Shown: in pieces, positions 1 through 11,119 of the stretch
Layout: the number at the start of each line of letters is the position of its first letter
Position numbering within the stretch: position 1 is the first letter of the stretch
DNA from: Aquila chrysaetos chrysaetos
Taxonomy: Eukaryota > Chordata > Aves > Accipitriformes > Accipitridae
Length of the DNA stretch: 64,000 nt
Direction of reading: 5' to 3'
Assembly (NCBI RefSeq): GCF_900496995.4
Contig: NC_044030.1
Span: 186,001-250,000, forward strand
Notes under the pieces: generated by a model
Databases searched by the model: none
The model's input: only the letters and a program-made list of their open reading frames with translations
What the model was told of the DNA's origin: nothing
Made by a program: the position numbers and the translations under genes

Positions 1-1353
1 TGGAAGTCCTATCTCAAGGCTGTATCCTGTTTGACAGTGATCCACAGGTGGCTCGTCACATCTGTCTGATGTTTAAACCTTGGTAAAGGACAGCTCAGTC
101 ATCATTTCCCACATGCGGATTCACAGATAGCTTGTAGATGAGACCTCTCTTCCTCAGAGCAGCAAAGGGAATCCTGTGCATTTGGGTGCAATGACGTTCG
201 ACAAAGTCCATCTTCTCCCAGGCTTGTCCCCTGTATTTAACTGAGTGGCACAGTCAAGTGGGTGATCCTGTAGGCCTCTGTTGGAGATTTGCAGGCTGTG
301 TGAGCTGTGCTGAAGAACTGGATTTATTGGAACTAGATTTTTTGGAAGTTAGATGCAGTGTTCCAGCATCTGGCCAGTTCCCAAGGTTAATACCTGGCTC
401 AAGGTTGCCTCCGTTCTGTTCTTTGTTGAGGTGAGGCCATCGGGCATCAAAATGATAGATAAATGCAATTTAACTCATCGTCAAGGACCCCTAAAATGAG
501 TATACAGAAAGCCCCGCCAAGACAAATGCTCTGCATGAGTCCTGCAGGGGCTGCAGACTCCTTTTGAAAACCATGCCTGTTAAAAAAACATTGTCCTCTG
601 GACCAGAAGGTAAAGACCACTGAATTTTCTGTGGTGCCAGCTGTCCAGTCTCCTGGAGCACCCAGGCAGGATACATATTGCAGGGTTCATTTGGGGAGCG
701 GAGCAGGGGGCATAGGTCCTTGCTGAAGTACTGGCGATGTCGTGGTGCTGTTGTTTCTCATCTGCCCACTGGCAGAGCCGGAGAAATGCCTGAGAGCAGG
801 TGAGATGATGTGTGGTACTGGGTGGGGAGAAGCGCTGGGCAAGAAGCGTTGCAGCATCTGTTGCTGTGGATCCAAGGAGGAGAAAGGACCAAACTGATCT
901 TCCAGATGGTGGCAAAGCAAGAGCTGTGGCCTTGTCTTTCTTGGGAAGAGGAGACTCCTAAGTGCTCTTTTTTCATATACAAAGAAGTGACAGCCTGTAA
1001 GTCCAGCCGTTTGAAACCTGAAGGGCAAGGAGCAGCAGCAGGTTCGTGTTTAGCAGCATCTGTGCTTGTGTTTCACCACGGGGTTGAGTACCAGCTTCAG
1101 GGAAGCCTGTAGCATCTAGCACTGACAGCAGCTGAGCTGCCAGCTGGGGCCACCAGTAATGCGTGGAAGGTCTTGGGAAAGCTTGTGTGCGCATGGCTAT
1201 GGCGCATCCAGTCTGAACCCTTGGTATGCTCCGAAACTGCCAGGGAATGCTAGTGAGCCTGCAGAAGAGCTTTGGTGTTTGGTTTTGTGTTGGCTAAAGA
1301 GCCCTTTGAACTGTGTCCTGCTTGGGCCATCCCGTCTAAAGCTTATTTTGCAG
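1..1353 (+). other. FBXO10: FBXO10 intron (upstream part)
   Basis: This stretch precedes the penultimate coding exon of FBXO10 and ends in a good acceptor (pyrimidine-rich, cag at 1351-1353). I scanned the plus-strand frames for the right-handed beta-helix repeats expected of the upstream part of this protein and saw none, so the next exon upstream is probably outside the window. No repeat family was recognised. Confidence 0.55.
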
Positions 1354-3129
1354 GTGACGAAGAACAGGATCCAGTCCTTTCAGGACTATGGGATTGCTCT
1401 CTTTGATGAAGCCAAAGGCCTGGTGCAGGAAAACCTCATTTTCCAAGGGAGATCCAAGAAATCCATTTTGCGGCCGATGTCAAATGCAGAGGATTGCGTC
1501 ATCCAAAACAACATGCTTCTCACCTTCAAGAAAAGGTGAGGCCCCTGGCACCATGGGGTGCAGTTGTGAGCTTGGAGCCACTGCTGTGCTGCTGTGTTAA
1601 GCGAGCGCTGGAGGGCTCTGCTTTTGTAGCTTCCCACACCCGCTGACCCGTGGCACCAGCCCCACTTGCGTGGTGGACCACTGCAGGTGAGGACTGCAGA
1701 TCAAGCAGAGCCAAGATGCCTCTCACTGGATGCCTCTAAAACCAACTGAGGGGCTTGGATTATTCCTTGACAAGCCGGTGTGGGTCTTCACGATGTCTCT
1801 GAGCACAGGGACATCTGCCCGAGCTCATTTTCCTGCCCAGTGCTGCCTTTGAAGCCTGGCTGCTGAGTTTGTGTACTGCACTGCTGTCCCTGCAGTACGG
1901 ACAGCCCCGGGGTGTTTGTGGTCTGGGCCATGAGAGTCAAGAGGTAGGAAGAGAAACCAGAGCCACCCACCGCCTGCGCTGTGCTTTTATGCTGGCGGGG
2001 AGGAGGTTGGCTTCAGGCACCAGATTCCACCTCCAGGCTTTTGCTACCAGAGCAATGTGAATGATGAATGGGAAAATGGATCTTGAAGTGCTTGTTTTTC
2101 CCTGACGTGATTTAGCTGCCCTGGTCTTTGTGCCAGTAGAGAGAGAATGTGTCTTCTGGTGGTCTTCTTCAGAGGTGCCACTGTAGCTGCAGACCTTTAA
2201 TGGGTATTGCAAAGCTTTCCTTAGCTGCTGGCTGTAACCCAGATCCCAGTGACTCTCATCGTTATAGGCCTTGTTCAAAACAGGTCACTCTAGACCAGGA
2301 CTCTGAGGAGGGAAAGCCAGAGCCCTGTCACCCATACAAGGGGTGGGTAATGAGGGGATTGTTCTTTTTAGCTAGAAATTTGACCTTGACTCTTCTCTCT
2401 GGGTCACCAATCTTGGTCCAGGGTGTGGGAGAGGACACAGTGAAATTGGAAGACTTGCATTACCGGAGGGAGGTTAGGACATGTGGTCCCCCAGGCTGAT
2501 GATGCTCTCACCTGGTCCTCTAGACTCCCATAGCATGAAAGTCAAGCGCACTAGAGAGGACTCTCAGCACCTCCTCCAGTGTCCTTAGCACTACGATTCC
2601 TCCATTAGGTTTTCAAATCTGGCTCCCTTTAGGCAATTCTTGGGAGGCCCCAGCATCGACTCTCCTTCTGCAGGCTCTTGCCCCGTCTCGCAGAACTTGC
2701 AGTCACTTAGAGGTGTTGGCTGTGAAATCACAGAAAGTAGTTTTTGCAGTAGAGCAAGATGTTCTGTCTCAATTCTCCAACCATTTCTGTCCCACTTGTG
2801 TTTTGGAACAGATGTCGCACGGTGAGCATTGTGCACCTGCCAGCACTGCTCTGCCCCTTTCCTCCTTGAAGGGTGAACCTCAAGGGAGTGTTTCTAAGGC
2901 TGCTCTGGAAGCACCGTTTCACCCCACTCATGGCCACGCGTGGGGTGTCTCTCCTTTTCCCAGGTTTGATATGGAGTGCATGCTGATCAACCCCCCAGCA
3001 CGGCCTCACATCGAAGGAGGTGCCCTGGGGTCCTGCGCGGCGGCCGGTGGTCAGAGGGTTTCCAGCATAACCACCAGGGTGGATGGGGGCTGCCACAACC
3101 ACGGGAGCATCTTCTGCACCGTTCTTTGA
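1354..3129 (+). CDS. FBXO10: FBXO10, C-terminal two coding exons (partial gene)
   Basis: This is the 3' end of the F-box only protein 10 gene. FBXO10 is the substrate receptor of an SCF (SKP1-CUL1-RBX1) ubiquitin ligase, known for directing BCL2 to degradation. Two exons are visible: 1354-1535 (phase 0 start, 60 codons plus 2 nt, donor gtgagg) and 2964-3129 (acceptor cag, 1 nt completing an AGG codon, then 55 residues and a TGA stop). The first encodes the end of the beta-helix repeat domain (NRIQSFQDYGIALFDEAKGL). The second encodes the tail INPPARPH...GSIFCTVL. The last four residues, CTVL, form a CaaX box whose final Leu predicts geranylgeranylation; human FBXO10 also ends in a prenylated Cys four residues from the end. 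The F-box and most of the helix repeats lie outside the window. The identification rests on remembered similarity to vertebrate FBXO10 and on synteny with POLR1E. Confidence 0.9.
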
Positions 3130-3275
3130 CCGGGGAGGGAGGTTTCTTCACCAGTCTCTCCGCCTGTCTTTTCTCTAGAGCTGCCGCTGGGAAGCTCTCA
3201 CAGCTCAGGAACAGGGACCCCCAATGGACTGTACTTTTTCATGAAGGATTTTGCAACTTCAGTGGCACCTCACTA

Positions 3276-3281
3276 AATAAA
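3276..3281 (+). promoter_or_regulatory. FBXO10: Poly(A) signal AATAAA, FBXO10
   Basis: A canonical AATAAA lies 147 bases after the FBXO10 stop codon, giving a short 3' UTR. It is the first such hexamer downstream. Longer forms using a more distal site cannot be excluded. Confidence 0.6.
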
Positions 3282-5598
3282 AAAATAGCTGGGAAAACAG
3301 CCATTAATGTCTTCCTCTTTGCCCACTGAGATCGCTGCTGGGTTAATTTATAAGTGAGCAGTTCCTTAGATGAATTTGCCGGGCCTCCCCAGCCTGAGGT
3401 CCAGACAAACCTCTCTTCCTTGATTTATTTGGGAATCACTTGCTTTGAAGCTTCTCTGTCAGTGACCATCTGCATTTGTGCTGGAAGACTGATAGACTGA
3501 CAACATGTCCTGTGTGGTCTCGCTCAGTTTCTGTTTGTGCTGATTGCGACCGAGAAGGGGCACACAGATGAATGCGGACAGACGTACGCACAGACAGACA
3601 TACATGCAGTGTGGGTCCCTCCAGCAACCGGGGTCAGATGCTGTCTGCCCAGTCCCTGCCCCCGTGTCCCAGTCTCCCCAGTTTCTGGCTCCAGGACATA
3701 TAAGCCTCCAGAGGCTGCAGGCTCGCCCCAACAGACAGACAGACACGCAGGGACAGGTAGGCAGAGTGCCTGGGCTCCCAAACCACTTCACCTCCTCGTT
3801 GGTAGCAGCCCCACACAGATGCAGATCCCACCACACCACCGATGCTGGCACCCACACCGTAGGGAGAGCCCTCACCCCAGGAAGAGTTAGAAACGGCGCT
3901 TGATGAGCGAACAGGACAGACTGCACTCGTCAGGCGTGGGCACGGCCAGACCAGCGTCTGTCCTTGGCCACCAGCCACCTGTTTACACACAACGGGCCAC
4001 TTTTTATCCCCTTATCCCTCTGTTTTCCCACCTCTGTTCTTCCGAAACCATGTCGATGCCACTGTTTCCCTACATTTGGTTCCACCCCTGGGCATCCTGT
4101 AATAAGCCATGTGCAATCCCGGAATGCTCTTCCCCTGTAATGTGTCCTCTACCCCTGGCAGTGACTCCTGGGTCTGTGAGGTGCTCAGGAGAGGGTGGGT
4201 GTCCCCCAGCCCATGGGGCTGAGCTCCCCTGGGCACTGGGAGGAACTGGGCAGGGGCTCATGGCTCTGTGGGTGTCACTGGGGATGCCCCACTGGCCCCT
4301 GGGGCTTGGGGGTCTTGCTGCAGGGAGACGGAGGCTTGCATGCCGTAACCTCGCATGACCAGCGAGCAGTTTCTGCCTTGTCATCCCCCTGCCTGAAACT
4401 GGCTGTCGGTTCCCAGCTGGATTTTCTTTGTCTCATTCACATAACAAGCTGTCCACACAGGTTTCTCCTCTGATACAAGCTGGCATAACTCTGTTGCACA
4501 GACTGATGTCATCTGCTGCCTCTCTGCAGGCTGATGCTGTAAGAAGATCCGGTCCTTTTTTTTTTTTTTTTAAAGGACAACTACTATTTTCTATAATTTC
4601 AGGAAAACTGTCTGCCACAAATAAAATGCTATATTTTAGAAGTTGTCTACATTTTAGTAACTGAGTTGCTTTCCAAACTGAGTGAAGTTTTCCAGAGTGG
4701 CTTTTGGGGTGACCCTTCCAGAAGGGGCTTGTCGCACTGCGAGGCCAGGGGATGCAGCCCATGGGCACTTGGCAAGCGCGCAGCCTGTGTTGAAGCCTGG
4801 AGGGTTTCATATGCACAGGAGCAGGTTTAAAACCAGAGGTGAGTGACAGCGTTATAAGTTTGTAAATCTCTCCCTCTGGCTATATATACATTAATTACTT
4901 CTGGGTGTACAGTCCAGAGTCATCTTGAACCACCAGCAAAGGAAACCTTTTACCATTAGAAAACTGCCTGTTTTTTTAATTTTGGTACTGTATGGTCACT
5001 GAGTTGGTCAAAGGCCTGGTTTGCCTCAGGATAAAGGCAAAGCTGACCTAGCACAAGCCTTCAGAGACCAGCACATCCGAAGCACAAACTGCCGGTCGCT
5101 GTTCCCTGGGCAGAGTGGGAGGAGATGCACATGGTGCAAGGAGAGCCGAGGATGGGTGTCTCTTGAGATGACCGTGGCTGAGTTGAAGTAGACTTAGGGA
5201 AATAGGAAGATTAGACCCACTGGGGCATTGCAGGGCAGTCCTTGCTGTGGTGCTGCCACTCGGGAGGAGACAAACTTCAGGGAAGGAAGGCTTGTAGCTC
5301 CTAGCTGAGACCCACCCTCCAGCTGATAACAGGGTTGGTTTGCTTGATGGACGGTCCTGGAGCAGGATCCAGCAGTAGAAGTAGCTGGCAGTGGTAGTGG
5401 GAGAGATGCCAATATGCAACGTACCTGTATGTTACCAGCTAAGTGGCAGGAGAGCAATGAACGCACAGGTTGGTAGCAGGAATGGGTGTGTGGGAAGGAT
5501 GTGAGAACCCAAATTCGGGCTGCAGGGCCTCCTGCAGTCCCAGAGTCCGTGTAGCTCTCTCTGCAGTACTGCCTGTCTTGTGTACAAAGGCACAGATC
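3282..5598. other. Intergenic DNA between FBXO10 and POLR1E (tail to tail), first part
   Basis: No gene is recognised. It holds a stretch rich in CAGACAGA-type words near 3580-3750 and a run of 17 T at 4556-4572. The many short reading frames here have no recognisable domain and overlap each other in several frames. Confidence 0.5.
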
Positions 5599-6153
5599 TG
5601 ATACCGAAAAGCCGGTCGAAGAAACCCTCTAAGACTCGGTTTGGAGTTTTAGAAAGCAGGCATTCTTTATTGCAGCGCTGGATGCACGGGGGATAGTTCC
5701 ACCTAGCATGCATACCACAGCTTTAGCACTAACAGGTTATATAGAATAACTAATTGCATATTAATCAGATTAGTATACATACACATAAAAATAATTGCAA
5801 CTGATTATCTTAGTACTGCCTGCATCCGATCACATGCAATGAAGGATCCGAGTCGAAGGGCTGCTTTTGCGACCACCGACCCATTTGAAGTTCTTGCTGG
5901 CTGTCCCTGAAGTCTTTATTCTTGTCCTTGTTCTTTGATCTTGAAGCTTAACGCAGTTTCAATCACACGTGGTCAGTTTCAACATTGTTCTCATCTAGCG
6001 TACAGGAACATCTAGTCATAAGCACAAAGAACTGCAAAACTTATGCGTAACTACCTCTACTAGTTAATTGCTTGGCTGTACTTTTGTCTATTGTTCCAAT
6101 CATAGTGTTAGTATAAGATTTCTAATAATTATTTACCAAATCTCACTTTTACA
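5599..6153 (-). mobile_element. Solo LTR of an avian endogenous retrovirus (approximate ends)
   Basis: Read on the minus strand, this ~555-bp block looks like a retroviral LTR. It begins TGTAAAAGTGAG and is AT-rich for most of its length. Near the far end it has AATAAA followed by a compact region resembling R/U5 (AATGCCTGCTTTCT and then CCAAACCGAGTC), and it ends in CA. No gag, pol or env sequence adjoins it, so it would be a solo LTR. I could not find a convincing target-site duplication (flanks cagatc and gtcacc differ), so the ends may be off or the element old or truncated. Family not named. Confidence 0.5.
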
Positions 6154-9100
6154 GTCACCTAGCAGCAAACCAGTTTCCACGGCTGGTACAAAATATTAAA
6201 ACCATCAAAATATTTAGACATACCATACAGAATGTATGGAAATATGGTATCAGATCCACAGTCTTGACGTGGAGGGGGAGCATGACCTTGGGGAACCTTT
6301 AGAGATGGGAGAACTGGGAGAGGAAGGGTGAGCTGTACATGAGTCAAGACAGAGCCAGGCTGCTGGCACAGACAGAAAGGTCATGGTGGTGTGTTTAAAC
6401 TGGAAGTTGCCAGAAGGTTGGCATGCCTGCAGAAGCACCTGGAAATGTTCAGTGCTACTCTGAAAATGCCTGTAGGAAAATAAATAGCACAATCACAATA
6501 GGTGTGGAGGCTCAGAATGTTCACGTCGGTGGTTACTGCCACACAGAAGCTGTAGCAGCTGAACTTGCACATACTTCTAAGCCAATGCGGAGAACCTCAA
6601 AAGATGGGGAACCTGCAATCCCTGGGGCTGCCTGCAGTGGCCTGGGGTTTAGGAGAACATTTTTCTGTTCAGGCACTTCCCAGAGGCTTCTGAATCCCAT
6701 CAGCCAGACCCAAAAAACCCCAAACAAACAAACAAAACCCAGTGAGATTTGGGATCTTTACAATAGCTTTCATATCCTCTTCATTCTGTGCTTTTTGCAC
6801 TTTGGAGCAGCAAAATGCCCCATGGAGGATCCACATGCTGCCAAGCAGGCATACAGAAAATTGTTCCCAAAATACATGTAGTTCAACTTACTTCACATCA
6901 TTGCAGAATATGAGCAAGCAGTTAATTTCAATATATGGAGTAAGACCTGGTCACGTGATCAAGTATCTTCAAACTTTCGACAGGTTGAGCTGGAGGTACG
7001 GAGTTCAAATATTGTCTTCAAATATTAATATTTATACTATCAATCACCACGGAAAAATCCAAATGTTCATACTGACTTCATCGTCACAAAGAAAGCAAAA
7101 ATAAAATTTGCTTTCCCAATTAATCTTTCAATTTTTATGTTACATATACTTAAGACCCTAACTGCTCGGTACAGTTAGGACTTTCAGACACAAAGTCAGA
7201 AAATAGTATTCTCTTCTCGTGTGGAGAGAATTCAGTGGGTGCTCATTAATCAGTTTTCACTGGTATTAATTAATTATGAAATGTTTAATGTTCTGGTGTT
7301 ACAGTGGATAGTTTATAGAGCATAATGGAAGCAGCACGGGGTGCTGCTGTACTTGTGCAAACCCCTATTCAAGTGCTCGTTGTGACACAGTGGGTAACAG
7401 CCCCCCGCCACCCTGAGCTGGCAGGTTGCTGAAAGCACAATCTGGAGCTCTCCTGGCTTTCTCACCACCTGAACATTGCGCAAAGCTAGTGCACACTCAC
7501 GACCTGCGCGGCCACTTCTTGGCACAGCACAGACCTTGCATTTTGCTCTGCTCAAAGAGCGCATTTGTCTGCTTGTGAGTTAATTAGAGCTCATTTCCAG
7601 AAAGGCAGCACTGGCGAAAGCTGAGTGCCTCCCTGCTGCTGTGCCTGTTCTCCTGCTGCCTGTGCAGGTACCACTTGTGAGAGAATATGCCAACATTGCT
7701 GAGAGAAGCTGACTCCCACCCAACGCTGTCCTACGGAGCCCCGTGCTCTTAGGTGTGAGAAAGAGCCTGTGCTCAGCCCAGTTCACGGAACCTTTTATCT
7801 GGTGGCCAGACACCTTATCAAGAGGACTACAATGTTGTCTGTATGCTAGCGAAGTACCGGAGTGATCTTCCAGCAGAGGAGCAGGAGTGAGAGCTCATCA
7901 CCTTCAAACCGGGCAGCTGTAGGAGCCACCCTGCTCCTACGGGAACATGCTCCCACTCCGACATGGATGACAATGCCACCCGTCACAGGTCCTGGCTCAT
8001 CTCCTTCTGCGCTGGCTCAGGCTGCCTGGCTACGGCGTGCGTTTGCGAAGGTGTCAGCTGTGGGCAGGTGTGGTATTTTTGCAGCGTGGGTCTCGGAGCC
8101 GTTTAGCGGCAGTCCAAGGAAAGCCGCAGCCACGGCCCTCCCGCTCCCGGCCAGCCTGTCCATGTGGCACCGTGCTCTGCCGAGGGTTAGCGTTCCCTAA
8201 CCTGCGGCTGCCATGCCTGTCAGCCTCCGGAGAAAAGCGCGCAGCCTCTCTCCCAGCCTGTCTTCCACTCTCAATGGCCAGGATGTGCTCTCAAGTAAGG
8301 TGACCCCAGAAAGTTGAGCGTTAGTAAACCTCTCCTCATTCTGAGCAAAGCATCTTTCACCACCGCTGCTGGATTTCTCTTTTCAGCCTTTCCTGTTGTC
8401 TCCCAGGGACCCACACATCTACTCACACACGCCTCTCCGTGATGCGGATGAAAGTACTTGACTGGGGGCTCCGAGTCCCTCTAGACTACCTACATCTTGC
8501 TTTGGTTCACACCCGGTAAGAGTCCCCTGCACGGGACCTGCCTGCAGCCCTGTCCTGCCTGCTTCAGTGGGGGCTGCCCAGTGCTGGGGGGCATCTTTCT
8601 GGCGTCAAGACAGGATCTCTGGTCCCCTTCCCCCACTGCCACATCCCTGCCTTGGCACTTCTTTCTGTACAGTGAAGAACTCCACTTGTGTTATTGGGAA
8701 GGCAAATAGCTGCTCTCCAAAGTGCAGCGGCTAATACTGAGACACATTGCAGATGAGTCATTCTCCCATTTGCACTAATTTTGCACTCATTTTCCCCGAA
8801 TCAGGGGTGCTGCTCTCAGATACAGTCAGAAAAGGCTCTGCTGCACACAGCAGTGATGTCGAAAGGCCATTAACATCCTCATCTCTGCTGCAAATGGCTA
8901 CAAATAATGCAGAAGAGCATCATTCTTGCTCGGCTGGTTGGGCAACCACCTCTGCTTTCTACTTCTCTGCTCACCTTGGCACACAGAAGCAGCTTTGCAA
9001 CAGCAGTTAAATTTTTCATCTAAAAAACCCATGGCACTGTCAGGGTGACCCACATCTCACCTCCTCACGCCCCATACCAACCGCGTGAAACACAGCAGCA

Positions 9101-9322
9101 ATGAGCTAAAATTAGATAAAGAGGATAAACTAATTATTATGGATCTGAGAGTAGCGCTTCACAGCAGTTTAAGTCACAGCTGCTGGCTCTGATATGCAGA
9201 AGACCAGATCCTAATGAGAATTAAAAAAAAAAAACCCACCACAAAAAGTGGTTTCAGCCAGATTACCTCCCTGAGCAAATTCACTCTACTTGAAGACTTG
9301 AGAACAAGGCCTGGGTAAGTCA
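6154..9322. other. Intergenic DNA, no gene recognised
   Basis: Mixed-composition sequence between the LTR and the CR1 fragment. No splice-bounded conserved coding segment, RNA gene or known repeat was recognised on either strand. The short reading frames present are not supported by any domain. Confidence 0.45.
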
Positions 9323-10098
9323 GAGGCTTCCAAAGTTCAACATGGGGAAGTGCAGAGTCCTGCACCTGGGGAGGAGAAACCCCATGCACCAGGACATGCT
9401 GGGGGCTGTCCAGCCAGAAAACGGCTTGGCAGAAAGGGACCTGGAGGTCCTGGTAGACACTAAGTTGAACATGAGCCAGAAACATGCCCTTGCAGCAGAG
9501 GCTAACAGTGTCCTGGGTGGCATTAGGAGGAGCATCTCCAGCAGGTCAAGGGAGGTGATCCCTTCCCTCTGCTCAGCACTGGTGAGGCCACACCTGGAGC
9601 GCTGTGACCTGTTCTGGGCTCCCCAGTACAACAGAGACATGGACATACTGGAGACAGTCCAATGAAGGGCAACTAAGACGCTGAAGGGACTGAAGCATCA
9701 CTCCCATGAGGAACGGCTGAGAGAGCTGGGACTGTTCAGAGCCTGGAGCAGAGAAGGCTCAGGGGATCTCATCCATGTCTATAAATACCTGAAGGGAAGA
9801 TGCCAAGAGGATGGAGCCAGGCTCTTTCGGTGGTGCCCAGTGCCAGGACCAGAGGCCACAGGCACTCACTGAAACACAGGAGGCTCCCTCTGAATATCAG
9901 GAAACACTTTTTTACTGTGAGGGTGGCCACGCACTGGCACAGGTTGCCCAGGGAGGCTGTGGAACTTCCGTCAGTGGAGATACTCAAAAGTCAGCTGGAC
10001 ATGGTCCTGGGCGCCTGGCTGTGGGTGGCCCTGCTTGAGCAGGGGGACTGGACACGGTAACCTCCAGAGGTCCCTTCCAACCTCAACCATTCCGTGAT
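9323..10098 (+). mobile_element. CR1 LINE 3' fragment with decayed ORF2 end
   Basis: This is a 5'-truncated chicken-repeat-1 (CR1) retrotransposon. The plus strand encodes the C-terminal tail of the CR1 ORF2 polyprotein: KCRVLHLGRRNPMHQ, then SRSREVIPSLCSALVRPHLE, then NIRKHFFTVRVATHWHRLPR. It ends with the typical CR1 3' terminus (GACCTCCAGAGGTCCCTTCC-like and ATTCCGTGAT). The frame is broken by a TGA at 9664-9666 and by a frameshift near 9800-9830, so nothing functional is made. The left edge is approximate. CR1 is the dominant LINE of birds and is one of the main reasons for calling this an avian genome. Confidence 0.92.
9342..10060 (+). pseudogene. Remnant of CR1 ORF2 C-terminus
   Basis: This is the reading-frame remnant inside the CR1 element: about 107 codons to an in-frame TGA at 9664-9666, then continuing similarity, then a shift into a second frame that stops at about 10,060. 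It corresponds to the region after the reverse-transcriptase domain. It is a broken copy and shows no host gene structure. Confidence 0.8.
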
Positions 10099-10945
10099 AA
10101 AAACATTCCCACTGATTATCTGCAGCCTGTAATTCCCATGGCACTAATTATCCTCTACCCAAAAAACTGGACGTTTGTGTCACTTCTAATGAGAGCTGAG
10201 AATAGCGGGTCATTAAGGTTTGTAAGGAGTTACCCTTAAATCCCAAAATGATGTACTAAACACAAATTACTATCTGAAGCAGAGACCTCAAAGAGAAGAC
10301 TGCTCTTGACATCCCATGCTCCTATTTCACATAAGCTTTTTCTCTTGGAGGCGATCCTTAGCTTTTCACAAGCCCCGGACTCCTACAACCTTGCATAATG
10401 AACACCTGCAATGAGGCTTACAGCCCAGAAGCCCAGGACTAGAGTGAAAACGCAGAGGAACTAGCCCCAAAGTCTCTCTCCCAAGGACTGGGAATCCACA
10501 GCTGTGGATTCAAACTAATCACCCTTTCCGAAGATGAACCAGCTCTGAGTCAGCACAATTCTCCCTCCTCCAGGCAAGAAGCCAGGATAGGAAAAGTGGC
10601 AGAAATATTTTGTGTTGCATCTTTATACTTTTTGAACACAGAATTACACTGGAACTCTAGAGAAACAAACACACCTGGATCCAAGAAGCTGTGTGTAAGT
10701 AATGGTTTGCTTAGTCTCTCTCTTTCTATGCCTTCTACCCTGCATGTGTGAAAAAGGGGTAAAATGGGCCGCAGGCCAACAGGTCATTGCCAGCACCAAC
10801 CAGACAGTAGTCAGTGGAGGACCTGCAGTTTCCAACCATGTTCTCTTGCTCCAGCACAACCTACATCTTTCTCCCCTCATACAGACAGGAAAAAAGAAGA
10901 AGGTTTTATCATAGCTTTTTCTACATAAATAGAAGAAAGAAGCAG
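10099..10945. other. Intergenic/3' flanking DNA of POLR1E
   Basis: Nothing is recognised between the CR1 terminus and the candidate POLR1E poly(A) signal. Confidence 0.4.
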
Positions 10946-10951
10946 TTTAAT
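10946..10951 (-). promoter_or_regulatory. POLR1E: Candidate poly(A) signal ATTAAA, POLR1E
   Basis: On the minus strand the common variant hexamer ATTAAA occurs 169 bases after the POLR1E stop codon. No AATAAA was seen closer to the stop, so this is the best candidate for the end of the 3' UTR. Confidence 0.45.
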
Positions 10952-11119
10952 GAGCTGAACATCTGTTCCAACCCAGCCTTGAGACAGGGTTTCAGCAAGG
11001 TCATGTGCTGATGCTGGACAGCCAAATCCAACAGACAAAAGCATCCCCATGACGCTCTGTGTGCAGAACGGCAGTTGAGAAAGGAACTGTTTTGCCCCTG
11101 CTCAGACCTCCCAGACATT

